DNA of 64,000 bases from Candidatus Kapaibacterium thiocyanatum (GTDB taxonomy: Bacteria; Bacteroidota; Ignavibacteria; Kapaibacteriales; Kapaibacteriaceae). The notes below the pieces were generated by a model, which was not told where the DNA came from, did no database searches, and worked only from the letters and a program-made list of their open reading frames with translations. Location: assembly GCA_001899175.1 (NCBI GenBank), contig MKVH01000024.1, forward strand, positions 434,001 through 498,000. The letters run 5' to 3'. Shown here in pieces: positions 60,559-64,000 of the stretch. Each line of letters begins with the position of its first letter. Position 1 is the stretch's first letter. The position numbers and the translations under genes are program-made.

Positions 60559-63500
60559 TCAATGCATGACAGTGACGGACGTGGACACGGTACCCCCGAA
60601 CGTACGGATGTGGACTCTATAGATGCCGTCCGGAAAGCGGGAAACGTCGATCGGCGACGAAAACGATCCTTCTCCGACGACCCGACCCAACACGTCGACC
60701 AACATATATGTGCCGGGTTCACCTGCAGGCAACGATATATGCAGTGCGCTCGATACCGGATTCGGATAGATATCGAACGATGTATGCGGGTCTCGGGGCT
60801 CCGGATTGCTGGCCGCATCTCCATCCTTGACGAATCGTAACCAGTTGATGTTGAACAGCCCCTGATCACCACGATCGGAGCTTGCGACGAAGAAGTAGCT
60901 GTGCGTGGTCGACGTTCTGGGGATGGCTGTGCGGACCGTATGCCAGTTCTGATATCCTCCCGTCACGCCGGTGAGATCGATCCGCGCCAGGCGTTCGCCA
61001 CCGAGATTGTCGGCATGGATGTCGAGGTATCCGCCGGTGACGGTCGCATAGCGTAGGTCGATGGCCGTGACGCCATGCAGGTTCAATGGCGATATCACGA
61101 AGTAGTCGTGCTGATCGATGAAGCCGGCGTTCAAACCGCCTCCGGTGTCCATGCATTCTTCCAGGACGATGCCGTTCAGGACGTCGGCATGCTCGACCTG
61201 CACCATGGGCGGACGCAGCACGACACCCGTTCTTGCCGAGAGGGAGGGAGCTTCACCGATGGAGGAATCGGATACCCTGGCCGTTACGACACCATAGATG
61301 TTCGCATTCTCGCCATGGCCTTCGATGTCGGGTGGGTGTAACGTTCCTGCGGGACCATAGGTCAGGTCAAGGGGATGGGCATGGTCGTCATGGCCCAACG
61401 AGAACTGGACGACGATGTCTTCGTCGCGTATCGGCAGGGCATCGGGATCGATGGCTTCCACCCGATAGTCGATGCGATCGCTCAATCCGACAACTTCGCC
61501 TTCCATCGGGCTGACGAACCATATGGTCGGCGCTGTATTGCCAGCGACGATTTCCATGGTGGCAGTAGCGACGTTACCACTGTCATCGACGACGCGCAGG
61601 ACGGGGCTGTACAGGCCGGCTTTCGTGAAGGTATGGGTCGGATCGGGCCGCGTATCGTCCGTCGATCCGTCACCATCGAAGTCCCATTCATAGCGTGCGA
61701 TACTGCCCGTCGATCGTGTTCCGATGAAGGTCACGTCGAGTGGAAGCTTGCCATCGGTGACGGATGCGGTGATTCTGGCCTGCAGAGGGCCGACCGTATT
61801 ATGCAGAGAGGTCAATCTGAATAGCGAACCGCTGGCCGTACGTCCGGTCTTATCCCTCCATCCCAGTGCATACAGTTCTCCGTTGGGAGTCGTCGTGATG
61901 TCGATGATGCCCACGGAATCCTTGTCGTCATAGATTGGGATGACCTTCAGGATGTTGCGATCGTCATCGAGGATCACGGCCCGGAGATTGCACCGCACGA
62001 AGTCGTAGGCCAGCAGTGTGGTGTGGAAGAACGGCTGCAATGCGTATCGGGACGTAGTGCCTTCGGAAGCATGCGGAATGATGCCGACGGCGACGCACCT
62101 GCCTCCCGTTCCGAAATCATCGGAGACGTATGCAGGTGAGTAGGCATACCAGACGGCGGCCGCGACAGCCGGCGGCAATGTGGTCAGACCGGTATTGTTC
62201 GGTGACGTGTTCACCGGCGATGCTGTGTCCTTCCTGCCTCCGGAAAACAGATAGCCACGATTGGCGCCGACGAAGTAGGGCCAACCGAAGTTGGCCGCAT
62301 GCGCTGTATGGTTGATCTCGTCATAGCCCATCGGACCGTGCTTCGGATCGTCCTTCGCCGCATCGGGGCCGACGTCGGCTACCCACAACGAGCCGTTCGT
62401 CGGATCGAGGGTCATGCGGAACGGGTTGCGCAAGCCCATGGCGTAGATCTCGGGTCTGGTACCGGCCGTCCCGGGAGGGAAGAGATTACCTTCGGGAATC
62501 TCGTATCCCGTATCGGTAGGGCGGATGCGAAGCACCTTGCCGCTCAGGGAGTTCGTATTCGCCGATGTGCGCTGGGCATCGTACTGTGCACGTCCTGCCG
62601 CCGAGTCGACGGGCGCGAAGCCGCCGGAAGAGAAGGGAACGGTATTGTCGCCGAGTGAAATGAAGAGCGTACCGTCCGGGGCCATGGCCATATCACCACC
62701 CGAATGACAGCAGACACCACCATCGAACGGTATCCGCAGGATGGTATCGGCGGACCTCAGCTTTCGGATTCCCGCATCGTACACCGATCGGATGATGGAA
62801 TACTGTCCGACGACCGGATCGGCATGCAGGAGAAAGAGCGTTCCATTCGTGCGATAGTCGTGGCCGAGTACCATACCCAGGGCGCCATTCTCGCCTGCGA
62901 TCGGGATTCCGGCATTCGCGACCGTCGTCATCGTACCGGTTCTGGAATCCATGTGGACGAGTTTGCCGTTGCGGTGCAGGATGAGGAATTCGGTGTCGGA
63001 CAGGGCCTCTATCTGCACGGGCTGATCGAGATTGTCGGCCAGTACGGTCTTGGCGTAGGTCGCATGTACCGTGGCCGTCGCATCCGAGCGATCGTTGCCA
63101 GCTGCCCATACGAGACCGTTGTAGACGTGTTCGACGAAGTCCGCTTCCCTGTAGCTCTCGGATGTATGTCCCATGGCCGTATACCATGAACGACCACCGT
63201 CCACATGATGACACCAGGAAAGGGGATGATCGTATCCCATCGACCCGCCTTGATACGATCTCTCGTTCAGTGAAGCCAGTACGTGAACCTGTCCGCGCGG
63301 ATTGGACCTGAAATTGTACCATTCGTCGTTGCGTTTCCAGCGTCGTGGCAGATGCGAGGTGCTGCTGTGGAGATTGTCCTCCACGAGGACTTCCGCCTGT
63401 TGTATCTCGGGATGATGGGAGAAGTAGGTGCCGACGAGTCGTCCGTACCATGGCCAGTCGTATTCGGTATCGCTCGCCGCATGGATGCCCAGATACCCGC

Positions 63501-63828
63501 CACCGTCGCGGATGTAGTTCTCGAAGGCATGCTGCTGGGCGGCGTCGAGGACGTTGCCCGTCGTGCTCAGGAATACGACGACGTCATATCGCGAGAGTGT
63601 ATCCGCCGCGAACATGCGGGCGTCTTCCGTGAACCGGACCGTGAACCCGCGTTCCGCTGCCAGACGATCGAACATGTCGATGCCGTCGGCGATGGAGGGA
63701 TGCCGGTAGCCCGTCGTTCTACTGAAGACGAGGATATGGAGATCGGTCTCGTGACCATAGGATGGGTAGGCCCACAGGACCGCCGACAACAGGGCCAATA
63801 CCCGGATGAGCGGGGAGGGAGTGCACAT
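60559..63828 (-). CDS. Large secreted ThuA / sugar-dehydrogenase / PKD protein with T9SS domain
   Basis: 1089 residues from ATG 63828, chosen because it opens into a signal peptide (LIRVLALLSAVLWAYPSYG). Domains in order: ThuA-like (about 25-235; LVFSRTTGYRHPSIADGID, GGGYLGIHAASDTEYDWPWY), a PQQ-dependent soluble glucose dehydrogenase-like propeller (about 265-650; PDGTLFISLGDN, GLRNPFRMTLDP), a PKD domain (about 660-745; YEWDFDGDGSTDDTRPDPTH), a CBM6-like sandwich (about 850-985) and a T9SS type A domain (about 1005-1089; YPNPVSSALHISL, FPDGIYRVHI). Probably acts on carbohydrates outside the cell. Upstream 63829-64000 shows nothing recognisable. Confidence 0.9.
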   Translation of the reverse strand: MCTPSPLIRVLALLSAVLWAYPSYGHETDLHILVFSRTTGYRHPSIADGIDMFDRLAAERGFTVRFTEDARMFAADTLSRYDVVVFLSTTGNVLDAAQQHAFENYIRDGGGYLGIHAASDTEYDWPWYGRLVGTYFSHHPEIQQAEVLVEDNLHSSTSHLPRRWKRNDEWYNFRSNPRGQVHVLASLNERSYQGGSMGYDHPLSWCHHVDGGRSWYTAMGHTSESYREADFVEHVYNGLVWAAGNDRSDATATVHATYAKTVLADNLDQPVQIEALSDTEFLILHRNGKLVHMDSRTGTMTTVANAGIPIAGENGALGMVLGHDYRTNGTLFLLHADPVVGQYSIIRSVYDAGIRKLRSADTILRIPFDGGVCCHSGGDMAMAPDGTLFISLGDNTVPFSSGGFAPVDSAAGRAQYDAQRTSANTNSLSGKVLRIRPTDTGYEIPEGNLFPPGTAGTRPEIYAMGLRNPFRMTLDPTNGSLWVADVGPDAAKDDPKHGPMGYDEINHTAHAANFGWPYFVGANRGYLFSGGRKDTASPVNTSPNNTGLTTLPPAVAAAVWYAYSPAYVSDDFGTGGRCVAVGIIPHASEGTTSRYALQPFFHTTLLAYDFVRCNLRAVILDDDRNILKVIPIYDDKDSVGIIDITTTPNGELYALGWRDKTGRTASGSLFRLTSLHNTVGPLQARITASVTDGKLPLDVTFIGTRSTGSIARYEWDFDGDGSTDDTRPDPTHTFTKAGLYSPVLRVVDDSGNVATATMEIVAGNTAPTIWFVSPMEGEVVGLSDRIDYRVEAIDPDALPIRDEDIVVQFSLGHDDHAHPLDLTYGPAGTLHPPDIEGHGENANIYGVVTARVSDSSIGEAPSLSARTGVVLRPPMVQVEHADVLNGIVLEECMDTGGGLNAGFIDQHDYFVISPLNLHGVTAIDLRYATVTGGYLDIHADNLGGERLARIDLTGVTGGYQNWHTVRTAIPRTSTTHSYFFVASSDRGDQGLFNINWLRFVKDGDAASNPEPRDPHTSFDIYPNPVSSALHISLPAGEPGTYMLVDVLGRVVGEGSFSSPIDVSRFPDGIYRVHIRTFGGTVSTSVTVMH

Positions 63829-64000
63829 GATGGAACGCGTCGTAATGGATAGCAGTTGTATCGATCGGAGTGTCGATGTGAAGGAATGTCTGACAGTCGT
63901 ATGTGTATCGTACCGGACGGCGGTCGAACGTGACATCGGTGCGGATCGGATGCACGCTCGTCATATCCTACGGGTGTCCGGCCGTACGACGGTCGTTCGT

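Noticed and set aside
60353-60562. Small minus-strand frame of 69 codons after the ThuA gene
   Set aside because: No start signal, no family resemblance, and it overlaps the stop of the ThuA-domain gene.

Overview
The window is GC-rich, gene-dense bacterial chromosome with no rRNA, tRNA, insertion sequence, phage or CRISPR array that I can see. Three things suggest a member of the Bacteroidota/Chlorobiota (FCB) group, perhaps a Kapabacteria- or Ignavibacteria-like lineage; the exact lineage is inference. First, many secreted proteins end in type IX secretion (T9SS)-like C-terminal sorting domains. Second, several genes are preceded by TAnnTTTG- or TATATTGCG-type promoter elements rather than sigma70 boxes. 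Third, the family mix fits: SBBP-repeat proteins, DUF1573, an HYC_CC_PP-like protein with a TonB-dependent receptor, and an MXAN_6640-like protease. Shine-Dalgarno sequences are used only at some genes.

Layout. 1-4434: two tandem paralogous T9SS surface proteins (SBBP repeats, Ig-like domains), the first cut by the window edge, closed by a clean intrinsic terminator. 4529-14561: a twelve-gene plus-strand run for Fe-S cluster assembly and oxidative stress (sufB-C-D-S-E, a SufT/DUF59 protein, a PaaE-type flavo-ferredoxin reductase, an Rrf2 regulator, an A-type carrier, superoxide dismutase, a Lon-N-domain protein and a GAF-SpoIIE phosphatase). pth follows convergently.

15462-32876: an eleven-gene plus-strand run of exported proteins with very short or overlapping junctions. 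Four members carry arrays of a 15-residue glycine/asparagine-rich repeat resembling YadA-type trimeric adhesin heads, but no YadA anchor is visible. The run ends with a beta-barrel protein and an intrinsic terminator. This is the least explained and most interesting part of the window.

33018-35087: a cytosolic TPR-histidine kinase on the minus strand. 35260-41328: nuoM-nuoN without other complex I genes, followed closely by a T9SS surface protein and a beta-barrel protein. 41337-48262: an exported hydrolase, a DUF1573 protein, a T9SS protein whose start region contains an intrinsic-terminator hairpin, a minus-strand group (FN3-like protein, zinc metalloprotease, orphan ABC ATPase, lytic transglycosylase) and a YjdI-CDGSH Fe-S fusion. 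48359-51079: HYC_CC_PP-like protein plus TonB-dependent receptor.

51172-56834: a minus-strand operon panD - glmU-like uridylyltransferase - mce - gpmA - tldD-like - tldE-like, the last two exported. 56923-59919: an AtuA-like small protein, a lipoprotein, kynureninase and rlmB. 59920-60558 has no convincing gene but ends in a minus-strand-oriented terminator. 60559-63828: a large ThuA/sugar-dehydrogenase/PKD/T9SS protein.

Functional picture: core Fe-S biogenesis and redox defence, part of complex I and housekeeping enzymes are interleaved with a heavy investment in cell-surface and secreted proteins.
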